A stretch of 20,062 bases of DNA from Candidatus Desantisiibacteriota bacterium (GTDB taxonomy: Bacteria > UBA9089 > CG2-30-40-21). Positions within the stretch are counted from its first letter, which is position 1, and the number at the start of each line of letters is the position of its first letter. The stretch spans positions 1 through 20,062 of the forward strand of contig JACQYP010000099.1 of NCBI GenBank assembly GCA_016208205.1. Reading direction: 5' to 3'. Below, piece after piece: positions 6,986 through 13,753 of this stretch. The position numbers and the translations under genes were made by a program. The notes below the pieces were generated by a model. That model was not told the origin of the DNA. It saw nothing but the letters and a program-made list of their open reading frames with translations, and did no database searches.

Positions 6986-8134
6986 ATGCAGCTAATTTTT
7001 GGACACATTCAGCTCAAAAACAAGCTACCTCAAGTAACTAAGTACTTAAGATACAGCATATCATGGTATATATTGGTAGTCCCAAATGTCCAATTAAATG
7101 ATCGCATGGGTGATCTTATCTTAAGCCTGCCGGCCATATCTGCCCTTAAAGACAGCTATCCTCAATCGCATCTTGGGATTTTGATCCAGGAGTATACCCG
7201 GGACATCTTGTGGAATAATCCAGCCGTAGATGAAATAATTATTGACAGGGGACAAAATATATTTGAATTGGCACATCAAATAAGGGGGAAAAACTTTGAT
7301 ATGGCTGTGATCATGTATCCGAGCTGGCGAAATGGATGGCTCTGTGCTTTAAGCAGGATTCCTTATCGGATAGGGACAGGGTATAAACCTGTGGGGATAT
7401 TATTTAACAAAAGGGTCTATATTCATCGTACAAAAGTGATGCATCATGAGACAGATTATTGCTTAAGGTTGGCAGAAGCAGCTGAAGCGTCCTCACTTCA
7501 GGCACAGTTAACTGACAAAAGTGCTGCCTCAAAAAGAGATATCCCCTTATGGATAAAGGATGAGGACAAGCTATATGCCCAATTATTACTGAATAAGTTC
7601 GAGCAGGGGCAAGGGCAGGGACAATCATTTTTGATTGGCATTCATCCAGGCAGCGGCGGCTCAGCATTGAATTGGAGTAAAGAGAGCTATGCCAGGTTGA
7701 TTGATAGCTTGAGCGAAAGGTATGAGACAAGGGTGGTGATAAGCGGCAGCAGTCAAGAGTATGACAGAATCGAACAAATAATCTCAAGGACACACACTAA
7801 TCCAATTAATCTGGCCGGGCAGACTAATCTGGGACAACTCATGGCTCTTTTCTCCTTTTATCACCTTTTCATTGGACCAAGTACCGGACCAATGCATCTT
7901 GCAGCTGGGCTTGGGATACCGGTCATAGCCCTATTCCCTCCCCTACCCTCTCAGTCTCCGGACAAATGGGGACCTTCCGGCAAAGGGCATGTGATTCTTA
8001 AGCCAGAAGGGATAACATGCTGCTTGCGAAGATGCAAAAAAGAAAGGTGTAGTGAGTATAATTGTATGGACAAGATTACTGTTGAACAGGTACTGGATAG
8101 GATAACAATTCGTAATTACTCAGCCGCAGATTAA
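6986..8134 (+). CDS. Glycosyltransferase family 9 (ADP-heptose:LPS heptosyltransferase-like)
   Basis: GT9 enzymes add heptose or related sugars to lipopolysaccharide core or other glycans at the inner face of the cytoplasmic membrane. Family signs are the N-terminal ILVV...RMGDLILSLPAISAL, a mid-protein GIHPGSGG, and the C-terminal sugar-nucleotide site GPSTGPMHLAAGLGIPVIALF. A late cysteine cluster (CCLRRCKKERC) is typical of many GT9 C-termini. The start is uncertain: 6986 gives 382 aa with an unusual ~28-residue leader and no clear Shine-Dalgarno, while TTG at 7073 would put the start at the usual place. A Gln-Gly run (QGQGQGQ) sits in the middle. The last six residues (NYSAAD) are encoded by intergenic-type repeat sequence, so the original C-terminus was probably replaced. 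Confidence 0.88.
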   Translation: MQLIFGHIQLKNKLPQVTKYLRYSISWYILVVPNVQLNDRMGDLILSLPAISALKDSYPQSHLGILIQEYTRDILWNNPAVDEIIIDRGQNIFELAHQIRGKNFDMAVIMYPSWRNGWLCALSRIPYRIGTGYKPVGILFNKRVYIHRTKVMHHETDYCLRLAEAAEASSLQAQLTDKSAASKRDIPLWIKDEDKLYAQLLLNKFEQGQGQGQSFLIGIHPGSGGSALNWSKESYARLIDSLSERYETRVVISGSSQEYDRIEQIISRTHTNPINLAGQTNLGQLMALFSFYHLFIGPSTGPMHLAAGLGIPVIALFPPLPSQSPDKWGPSGKGHVILKPEGITCCLRRCKKERCSEYNCMDKITVEQVLDRITIRNYSAAD

Positions 8135-8143
8135 CACAGATTA

Positions 8144-8166
8144 GCGAAGCTAAAGCTTCGCACTAC
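8144..8166 (-). repeat. GTAG-headed REP-like palindrome after the glycosyltransferase
   Basis: On the minus strand GTAG (8166-8163) precedes a perfect 8-bp stem, GCGAAGCT/AGCTTCGC, with a 2-nt loop. It follows a fragment of the ACACAGATTA-type repeat and may also act as a transcript-end hairpin between the converging genes. Confidence 0.7.
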
Positions 8167-8268
8167 ATACAATAACTATGTTCTCGTAAGATTTTTATGC
8201 AGTCTAATGTGTAATCGATCTGCCTGCGCAATTTACCGCACAGCCGATTATACCGCACGGAAGGCATC

Positions 8269-8775
8269 TTATTCTTTCTTTACTATATCACTGAGCGCTT
8301 TGGTCTTGTCTGCGCTGCCTGAGCTGGAACCGAAGAAGTAGGAGACGACCTGAGTAGCAACCGTGGTAAGAGCACCGAGAATGTAGATGACTATGTCTTT
8401 CATCTGAGGGTTCTTCTCGAAAATCGTGAGGCTTTTGTCACTAAATACAATATACCAGTACATAAAGAATGTTAGTCCTATGATGCTGATGGCGAGTATC
8501 GAGTGAACATTTTTGGACATCCAGCTTGCGTGTTCGGATTCCTGTACACGGCTCTGATTCTCACGGGCACTGGCGGTGTCGGCGAGGTAAGCTTGTTTTT
8601 CCTGCAATCCAATGGTAGCCATTTCGACTTCATATTGCATCTTAGCCTTGGTAATTTCGTTTTCAAGGGCCTTCCGTTCTTCATCAGAGGTGACATTTTT
8701 GTCAATCGCATTGCCGACTGCTTCAACAATGGATGTTGCCCCGGCGCTGAATAGATTGGTTAAAAAATTAGCCAT
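8269..8775 (-). CDS. Phage/GTA-type holin (three-TM holin family-like)
   Basis: This 168-aa protein has an N-terminal amphipathic region, a central charged alpha-helical stretch (DEERKALENEITKAKMQYEVEMATIG), and two strong membrane segments (about residues 90-112 and 126-146) ending in a Ser/Gly/Lys-rich tail. This matches the layout of GTA/phage holins (Pfam GTA_holin_3TM type), which form the membrane lesion that releases the muralytic enzyme. The ATG lies 2 nt after the stop of the muramidase gene, and its GGAGG Shine-Dalgarno lies inside the end of that gene, so the two are translationally coupled. Confidence 0.8.
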   Translation of the reverse strand: MANFLTNLFSAGATSIVEAVGNAIDKNVTSDEERKALENEITKAKMQYEVEMATIGLQEKQAYLADTASARENQSRVQESEHASWMSKNVHSILAISIIGLTFFMYWYIVFSDKSLTIFEKNPQMKDIVIYILGALTTVATQVVSYFFGSSSGSADKTKALSDIVKKE

Positions 8776-8777
8776 AA

Positions 8778-9311
8778 TTATACTGCCTCCAATGCGCGCC
8801 TAACCCAACCAAAAAAGAATTTTTTGCTTTCCTTGCGTTTGTCGCAGATGCCGACATAACGGGCAATCTTGTTTAACGCAAAGACCGCAAGAAAGGTGCG
8901 CGGGTCGTCGGAATTGATCTTTTGAATGGTTACAGGGCCGATAACTCCATCAGGTTCCGCACTGACGGTAATCTGCGCAAGTTTAGCACTGATAATATGA
9001 CCGGCATTGACAGCAAAGTCAAAGATCGATTCAGCTATGTGTTGATTTTCGATCTCATCCCCGCGAATTTTGTCCCAGTAGTTGACCTCATAGAAAGCTT
9101 TGATCTTTTCCTGCAATTGGACAGTGCTGTCAAGATTAGCAGGAAAGTTCTTTTCATTTTTCATCATGTCGATGATAACCCAGCCATCCCATTTGGAATT
9201 CATCTTGCGTGCAATGCCTTTATAGGTTTCGCCACCAGGATCTTGTGGGTCGTTGCCATACCCTCCCTCGGCTTTCATAGTCAGTGCAAATGCTGCTGTG
9301 AAATCAGCCAT
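8778..9311 (-). CDS. Endolysin, GH108-type N-acetylmuramidase
   Basis: The enzyme cleaves the peptidoglycan glycan backbone. Residues 14-33 show the GH108 signature AEGGY-NDP-DPGGETYKGI with the catalytic Glu15. The second half (from about residue 88, HIAESIFDFAVNAGH, then DGVIGPVTIQKIN) matches the peptidoglycan-binding domain usually paired with GH108. The length, 177 aa, is normal. AGGAGG lies 4 nt before the ATG, behind a consensus promoter at 9382-9411. No signal peptide is seen, which fits export through the adjacent holin. No phage structural genes are in the window. Confidence 0.9.
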   Translation of the reverse strand: MADFTAAFALTMKAEGGYGNDPQDPGGETYKGIARKMNSKWDGWVIIDMMKNEKNFPANLDSTVQLQEKIKAFYEVNYWDKIRGDEIENQHIAESIFDFAVNAGHIISAKLAQITVSAEPDGVIGPVTIQKINSDDPRTFLAVFALNKIARYVGICDKRKESKKFFFGWVRRALEAV

Positions 9312-9381
9312 AGTGCCTCCTAAATTCGGTTGGGAAAAACCGGAATAGAACAGAAAATGAAATTATAAATAATCCCATAAT

Positions 9382-9411
9382 ATTATAACATAATTCAAAG
9401 GATATTGTCAA
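9382..9411 (-). promoter_or_regulatory. Consensus sigma70 promoter of the lysis cassette
   Basis: On the minus strand both hexamers are perfect, TTGACA (9411-9406) and TATAAT (9387-9382), with an 18-bp spacer. It is about 70 nt upstream of the muramidase ATG. No operator-like dyad is obvious around it. Confidence 0.85.
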
Positions 9412-9445
9412 GAAAAAAATTAATTTGTAATCGTTTAGTTAGAAA

Positions 9446-9540
9446 TTTTGACACGGATTGCACAGATTAACACAGATTTTTTTATATCTTTTGTAATAAT
9501 CTGCGTAAATCCGTGTTATCCGTGAAATCCATGTCAAAAA
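9446..9540. repeat. Inverted ACACGGATT/ACAGATT-type intergenic repeat
   Basis: The left arm (9446-9478, TTTTGACACGGATTGCACAG and on) is answered by an inverted, longer right arm (9499-9540, ending ATCCATGTCAAAA) across a 20-nt AT-rich spacer. Short internal units (CCGTG, ATCTG) recur within the arms. Confidence 0.7.
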
Positions 9541-9764
9541 AAGTAACCGCAAACTTTCACACTAAAACGCTCCTTTTGACATAGATAAAGTCTGTAAAAA
9601 ATAGCCACAGGGGTGTCCCATATCCTTCAGGGAATAAAATAAACCTTTTTTTAGCCAGTCGTTATCAGGATGAATGAGCCAGCCCTGGACACATAAAGAT
9701 TTACTCTCGCTTTTCCTCTCCACCCATATATCGGTTGAAATATTTTGAAATATTTCAAATATCG

Positions 9765-9944
9765 TAACTACTCAGGTTGTCTGGTTCACGGTTAGTCACC
9801 TTACGTTCTTCATATTCCTTGAGATCCACGAGTTACCAAGCCTCAATATCTTCAAATCGTTCAATTCCCTGCATTCGCAGGGACAAGCTTTATCGCTCTT
9901 CAACCTTGAACCGTGAACCTTTGAACCATGAACCTGAGTAGTTA
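9765..9944. mobile_element. TACTCAGG-ended miniature element (copy B)
   Basis: The inverted ends TAACTACTCAGG (9765-9776) and CCTGAGTAGTTA (9933-9944) are perfect over 12 bp. The interior holds GGTTCACGGTT motifs and a TCCCTGCGAATGCAGGGA hairpin (about 9869-9886) also found in copy C. The flanking CAAATAT direct repeats look like a target duplication, with two extra bases (CG) on the left. No transposase is encoded. Confidence 0.75.
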
Positions 9945-9976
9945 CAAATATTGTGGTATTTTTGAAAAAATCAACC

Positions 9977-10005
9977 TTGACTTTTTTGAAAATTTCTGGT
10001 ATATT
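9977..10005 (+). promoter_or_regulatory. Candidate promoter toward the SWIM gene
   Basis: TTGACT (9977-9982), a 17-bp spacer and TATATT (10000-10005) form a good plus-strand promoter about 190 nt before the SWIM-protein start. Element C now lies between promoter and gene. Confidence 0.5.
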
Positions 10006-10026
10006 AATAAGCATTCAACTATCAGG

Positions 10027-10177
10027 TAACTACTCAGGTAGGCTTGTCCCTGTGAATACAGGGATAGGCTGTAGGCAGGAAAAGATTAGGGAAATAAAAG
10101 AGGCTGTATGCCCTTAGTTCATAATTCCTTCCTACCTAATAGACTAACAGCCTTCAGCCTAAACACCTGAGTAATTA
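10027..10177. mobile_element. TACTCAGG-ended miniature element (copy C) with internal REP-like hairpin
   Basis: The ends TAACTACTCAGGT (10027-10039) and ACCTGAGTAATTA (10165-10177) are inverted repeats with one mismatch. Just inside the left end is GTAG (10038-10041) followed by a TCCCTGT/ACAGGGA hairpin. The flanks ATCAGG and ATCAAGG may be a decayed target duplication. The right end abuts the Shine-Dalgarno of the SWIM gene. Confidence 0.7.
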
Positions 10178-10192
10178 ATCAAGGAGATTATA

Positions 10193-11863
10193 ATGGCAGA
10201 AGATTATCAGGTTTCTCCTGAGCTTATGGAATTGACAGAAGAAAAATTAGAAAAGATTGGGCAGGAACATATTCGAATAAGTGGTAGTAACTATTTCAGA
10301 GAAAATCGAGTAAAGAATCCGATGGTCTGGGGGAAAACCATTGTTGGTGAGATTGGTGGAAGTAGCCATGAAGCATACAAGATACAAGTAGATGTAACAG
10401 AAGAAAAGATTACAAGCACTTGTAATTGTCCTTATAACGGTAATTATTGTAAACATGCCTTTGCCCTCCTCTATGCATGGATACGGGCACAAAATACATT
10501 CAAACGATTAGAAAACATTGAATTTATCCTTTCTAAAAAGTCTAACTATGAATTAACAACAATCCTTTTGGGAATGGTGAAAAAGGATCCACGCGTAATT
10601 CAAGAGCTGCATATTGATGAAAAATATCTCTATGAAACATCTCAGGAAAAGAGTAAAAGATACGAAGACTTTTATCGTGTTTCCTCACAGGGTATTCAAC
10701 AAACGCAAGAACTCCTTGAAAGGCTAAAAAAGTTTTATAGTACAGCTGCTAATTATATGAATCAGGAAAATTATCACGATGCGGCAAAGGTATTACAAGC
10801 AATTATCCTGAAAGGACTTGAGAAATATAGTGAGGTTGATGACTCTACAGGAATATTGAGTGATTTTCTGGAAGAGTGTATTCGTCTTTATTCCGGATGT
10901 CTGTCCAGAACATTAAAAACCCTTGAAGAAAAAAAGGATATTTTTAAGCAGATATTTGAGCTCTATATCAAGGAAATACATGGATTTGCTCACTCCATGA
11001 TGGAACTGATTGCAGGTAACTGTACCGTGCACTTAGAGTATCAGTTCGTAGAAGAGATGTGTAAGGGAAGATTAACAGGTTTTTATGAACCAAATCAAGT
11101 GATTGAACACGAGACCCGTGAAAAGATAATTGAGCTTTTGTTGGAATTATATCATCGGGAAGGCAAGGATGATAAGTTTCTCAGCCTTGCTAAACAAGAG
11201 ATTAATTCCTGGCACATCTGCTTGCGGTTGTGTGATAAATTAGAGTCATTAAACAGGATAGATGAAGCTGTACGATACTACAAGCGAGCCGTTGAAGAAG
11301 GGACAGGAAAATATCCAAAACTGCTTATGCAAAAGAAACTGGCAGAATTGTATGAAAATCATAATCAAAAGGAAAAAGCCCTTGAGACCTATATCTCTTA
11401 TTTTGACGAACGGGATGATCTCGAAATCTATGAAAAGATAAAAAAACTATCCAATGAACTCCAAACATGGGAAAATGTCAGAAATAAAATGCTTATTTCC
11501 TTAAGTAAAGCTGGAAAATGCCATACCTTGATAGATGCCTTGCTTAAGGAAGGGGATATTAATTCATGTATCAAGCTGGCAATGATGCCAAATCAATCAA
11601 CAAAGGATATTGACAAGGTAGCAGATGCAATAAAAACTGTCAGGCCAAAAGACTCGATTACGCTCTTCAAAAAGCTTATTAATTATTATATTTCCCTGAA
11701 ACGCCGCGAGGATTATAAGGTCGCTGCAGAATATCTGAAGGATGTGAAAGATATTTACAGTCAATTAGATGAAAAACAAACCTGGGAAAAATATATTAAA
11801 CGATTAATCAAACAAAATGCTACAAAAAAGGTATTGGTGGAAGAGATATCTTTATTTGTGTAA
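10193..11863 (+). CDS. SWIM zinc-finger protein with helical-repeat C-terminus
   Basis: This 556-aa protein has a SWIM motif at C77, C79, C86 and H88 (CNCPYNGNYCKH, CxCx6CxH), a zinc module implicated in DNA or protein binding. The remaining ~450 residues are almost entirely charged alpha-helix with TPR-like pairs, for example DEAVRYYKRAVEEG and KALETYISYF, which suggests a protein-interaction solenoid. Bacterial SWIM proteins are often encoded beside Snf2-type ATPases, but none is adjacent here. AAGGAG lies 6 nt before the ATG. The molecular function is not known to me. Confidence 0.85.
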   Translation: MAEDYQVSPELMELTEEKLEKIGQEHIRISGSNYFRENRVKNPMVWGKTIVGEIGGSSHEAYKIQVDVTEEKITSTCNCPYNGNYCKHAFALLYAWIRAQNTFKRLENIEFILSKKSNYELTTILLGMVKKDPRVIQELHIDEKYLYETSQEKSKRYEDFYRVSSQGIQQTQELLERLKKFYSTAANYMNQENYHDAAKVLQAIILKGLEKYSEVDDSTGILSDFLEECIRLYSGCLSRTLKTLEEKKDIFKQIFELYIKEIHGFAHSMMELIAGNCTVHLEYQFVEEMCKGRLTGFYEPNQVIEHETREKIIELLLELYHREGKDDKFLSLAKQEINSWHICLRLCDKLESLNRIDEAVRYYKRAVEEGTGKYPKLLMQKKLAELYENHNQKEKALETYISYFDERDDLEIYEKIKKLSNELQTWENVRNKMLISLSKAGKCHTLIDALLKEGDINSCIKLAMMPNQSTKDIDKVADAIKTVRPKDSITLFKKLINYYISLKRREDYKVAAEYLKDVKDIYSQLDEKQTWEKYIKRLIKQNATKKVLVEEISLFV

Positions 11864-11865
11864 CA

Positions 11866-11890
11866 GTAGGGGTAGGTTCTAAACCTGCCC
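11866..11890 (+). repeat. GTAG-headed REP-like palindrome after the SWIM gene
   Basis: GTAG (11866-11869) is followed by a 9-bp stem, GGGTAGGTT/AACCTGCCC, with one G-U pair and a 3-nt loop. It begins 3 nt after the stop codon and could double as a transcript-end hairpin. Confidence 0.75.
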
Positions 11891-11936
11891 TTAGATATAT
11901 GCAAACCATTAATCAAGTTGACATGAAATATGCTCT

Positions 11937-12030
11937 AAAAAGGGATCAAGGGGTTCAGGGGTCAAGTGAAAGTAAGAGTATTAATCCGACACTTGAACCC
12001 TTGTCCCCTCGAATCCTTGAACCCTTTTTT
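11937..12030. repeat. Miniature element with GGTTCAAGG-type inverted arms
   Basis: The left arm (11937-11967, AAAAGGGATCAAGGGGTTCA and on) is answered by an imperfect inverted arm at 11989-12030 ending CTTGAACCCTTTTTT. It separates the SWIM gene from nuoE. Confidence 0.65.
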
Positions 12031-12088
12031 GGTTTGTAAAGTTAATTATTGGATTCCATATATGTAGATATTATTTTGGAGGGAAAGG

Positions 12089-12559
12089 ATGCTTGAACAA
12101 AAACAAATTGATCAATTAGAAATTATTATTAACAGGTATCAGGAGCAAGAGGGTGCTTTAATCCCACTTCTTCAGGAGGCACAAAAGATATTTAACTATT
12201 TGCCAATGGATGCTCTTTCTATGATTGGCAAAAGATTGAAGATACCGTTAAGCAAGATCTATGGGGTGGTTACCTTTTATTCTGCCTTTCACTTGACACC
12301 ACATGGCAAGTATAGCATTACTGCCTGCCGTGGAACAGGATGTCAGGTAAATGGCGGGAAAAAGATATTGCATGCCATTAAAGAGACTATCGGCATAAAT
12401 GAGGGCGAAACCACAGATGATCTGATGTTTTCCTTAGATACGGTTTCTTGCCTCGGTGCGTGTGCCCTGGCACCGGTAGTGGTTATTAATAAGGATTATT
12501 TTGGAAAAATGACACCAGAGAAGGTGAAAACAATCTTTGGACAGTATAAAATGGCTTAA
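12089..12559 (+). CDS. nuoE: NuoE/HydC-like [2Fe-2S] subunit of NAD(P)-linked formate dehydrogenase
   Basis: This 156-aa thioredoxin-like ferredoxin subunit accompanies NuoF/HydB-type diaphorases (NuoE, HoxE, FdsG, HydC). It has the N-terminal helical bundle (ALIPLLQEAQKIFNYLP), VVTFYSAFH, and the four cluster ligands in CRGTGC and SCLGAC. GGAGG lies 6-8 nt before the ATG. It is followed not by nuoF, as usual, but by a small foreign-looking module (12669-13516); nuoF starts about 1.2 kb downstream on the same strand. With formate dehydrogenase downstream, it likely serves formate oxidation or CO2 reduction rather than respiratory complex I. Confidence 0.93.
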   Translation: MLEQKQIDQLEIIINRYQEQEGALIPLLQEAQKIFNYLPMDALSMIGKRLKIPLSKIYGVVTFYSAFHLTPHGKYSITACRGTGCQVNGGKKILHAIKETIGINEGETTDDLMFSLDTVSCLGACALAPVVVINKDYFGKMTPEKVKTIFGQYKMA

Positions 12560-12644
12560 AAGTGAAAGGATGGGGGATGATGAGCAAAAGGGAAGGAATA
12601 AAAAAATGTGCTGTCCCCGGTTTCCCACAGATTACACCGACTAA

Positions 12645-12908
<264 letters not shown>

Positions 12909-12924
12909 AATTTAAGGAGATAAG

Positions 12925-13134
12925 ATGATGTACAAATTGCCACGGCTCAACAAGAAGATACTATCGGTTGATTCTCTTGATAATGCAGATGATGAGAAAG
13001 CTTTTTGGCTTTCGAAAAATGCTCAGGAGCGTATAGCTGCTATAGAGCTAAATAGAAGGATGATATATGGAGAAAATAATACTACATCCAGACTTCAAAG
13101 ATTTTTTGAAACTTCTGAGCTCACAAGGCGTTAA
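12925..13134 (+). CDS. Small partner protein of the nucleotidyltransferase
   Basis: This 69-aa hydrophilic protein contains AFWLSKNAQERIAAIELNRR and a C-terminal TTSRLQRFFE. Its pattern, WLSKtpeERL-A-E-RR...YG...RLQR, is that of the small proteins often encoded just before standalone minimal nucleotidyltransferases. Start at 12925 or 12928, with AAGGAG 5-8 nt upstream. The gene overlaps the nucleotidyltransferase by 68 nt in another frame, implying coupled translation. An antitoxin or chaperone role is inference. Confidence 0.75.
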   Translation: MMYKLPRLNKKILSVDSLDNADDEKAFWLSKNAQERIAAIELNRRMIYGENNTTSRLQRFFETSELTRR

Positions 13135-13516
13135 ATATTTGATGGTTGGTGAATATGCTGTTGGTTATTATGGTTACCCACGGGCAACCGGTGATATGGA
13201 TATTTGGATAGCTGTCAATCCAGACAATGCATTAAAAATTAAAAAGGTATTTTGTGACTTTGGTATGCCTTCCAATGAGATCTCAGAAGATTTATTCATG
13301 GAAAAAGACAAAATTATCCGAATGGGAAATCCACCTGTGCGCATTGAAATTATCACCGGAGCTTCTGGGGTAGATTTTTCAGAATGTTATTCCCGACGGG
13401 AAGTTATTGATATTGATGGGATTTCTATTAATTTTATCTCGATTGATGATCTCAAAAAAAACAAAAAAGCGAGTGGAAGATATAAAGATTTAGCAGACTT
13501 AGAGCATTTGCCATAA
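13067..13516 (+). CDS. Minimal nucleotidyltransferase (Pol-beta/MNT type, DUF6036-like)
   Basis: This 149-aa protein has the Pol-beta-like core: VGEYAVGYYGYPRATGDMDIWI gives the Gly motif (G28, second Gly replaced by Glu29) and the metal-binding pair D43 and D45. The likely third acidic residue is E94 in VRIEIIT, followed by GVDF. Such proteins nucleotidylate or AMPylate targets, and several are parts of toxin-antitoxin modules. AGAAGG lies 7-8 nt before the ATG, inside the preceding gene. The protein ends DLADLEHLP, the usual C-terminus, so it looks intact. The Glu29 and Glu94 changes may be family variants. Confidence 0.82.
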   Translation: MEKIILHPDFKDFLKLLSSQGVKYLMVGEYAVGYYGYPRATGDMDIWIAVNPDNALKIKKVFCDFGMPSNEISEDLFMEKDKIIRMGNPPVRIEIITGASGVDFSECYSRREVIDIDGISINFISIDDLKKNKKASGRYKDLADLEHLP

Positions 13517-13523
13517 CGAATTT

Positions 13524-13665
13524 GGGCATGGTTCAAATCAGGGTAACAAACTAAAGTGGGCAAGGATGTCTGCATTTCTCTAATTCCCCCTTAGAAAAGG
13601 GGGTTAGGGGGTTGTAATTCTCTGTGTCTTTGCAATCCTGTGGTGAACAGTTTTGAACCATGCCC
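13524..13665. repeat. Miniature element with 14-bp perfect ends and a nested repeat
   Basis: GGGCATGGTTCAAA (13524-13537) recurs exactly inverted at 13652-13665. Inside lies a separate family, CCCCCTTAGAAAAGGGGG (about 13586-13603) followed by TTAGGGGG, a repeat motif common in environmental genomes. It lies between the nucleotidyltransferase and nuoF. Confidence 0.75.
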
Positions 13666-13753
13666 GAATGTACACAGGTCGCAGTTTTTTAACCGTGAAC
13701 CGATAACTGTAAACCGCAAGCGATTACCAATAAATAAAGGATGGATATTAAAG

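Larger units (their letters stand above)
9562..10014 (-). pseudogene. Small unknown gene apparently split by miniature element B
   Basis: The frame starts at ATG 10014 (MLINIPEIFKKVKV) and enters element B, where it meets a stop at 9796-9798. Beyond the element the same frame is open for about 65 codons, with protein-like content (WVERKSES, CVQGWLIHPDNDWLKKG, FYSLKDMGHPCGYF), to TAG at 9562. CAAATAT occurs at both edges (9756-9762 and 9945-9951). Removing one copy plus the element (189 nt, a multiple of three) rejoins the reading as NTTIF-EIFQN, giving an 87-aa protein. I recognise no family. The upstream half also contains a plus-strand promoter, so part of it may be non-coding. Confidence 0.45.

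Noticed and set aside
11918..11946. Promoter for nuoE at TTGACA 11918-11923
   Set aside because: No acceptable -10 lies at 16-18 bp; that position is AGGGAT at the edge of a repeat.
13640..13753. Longer N-terminus for the NuoF-GltD fusion
   Set aside because: The 38 extra codons read through repeat DNA (an inverted-repeat end and GTGAACCGATAACTG motifs) and match no family N-terminus.
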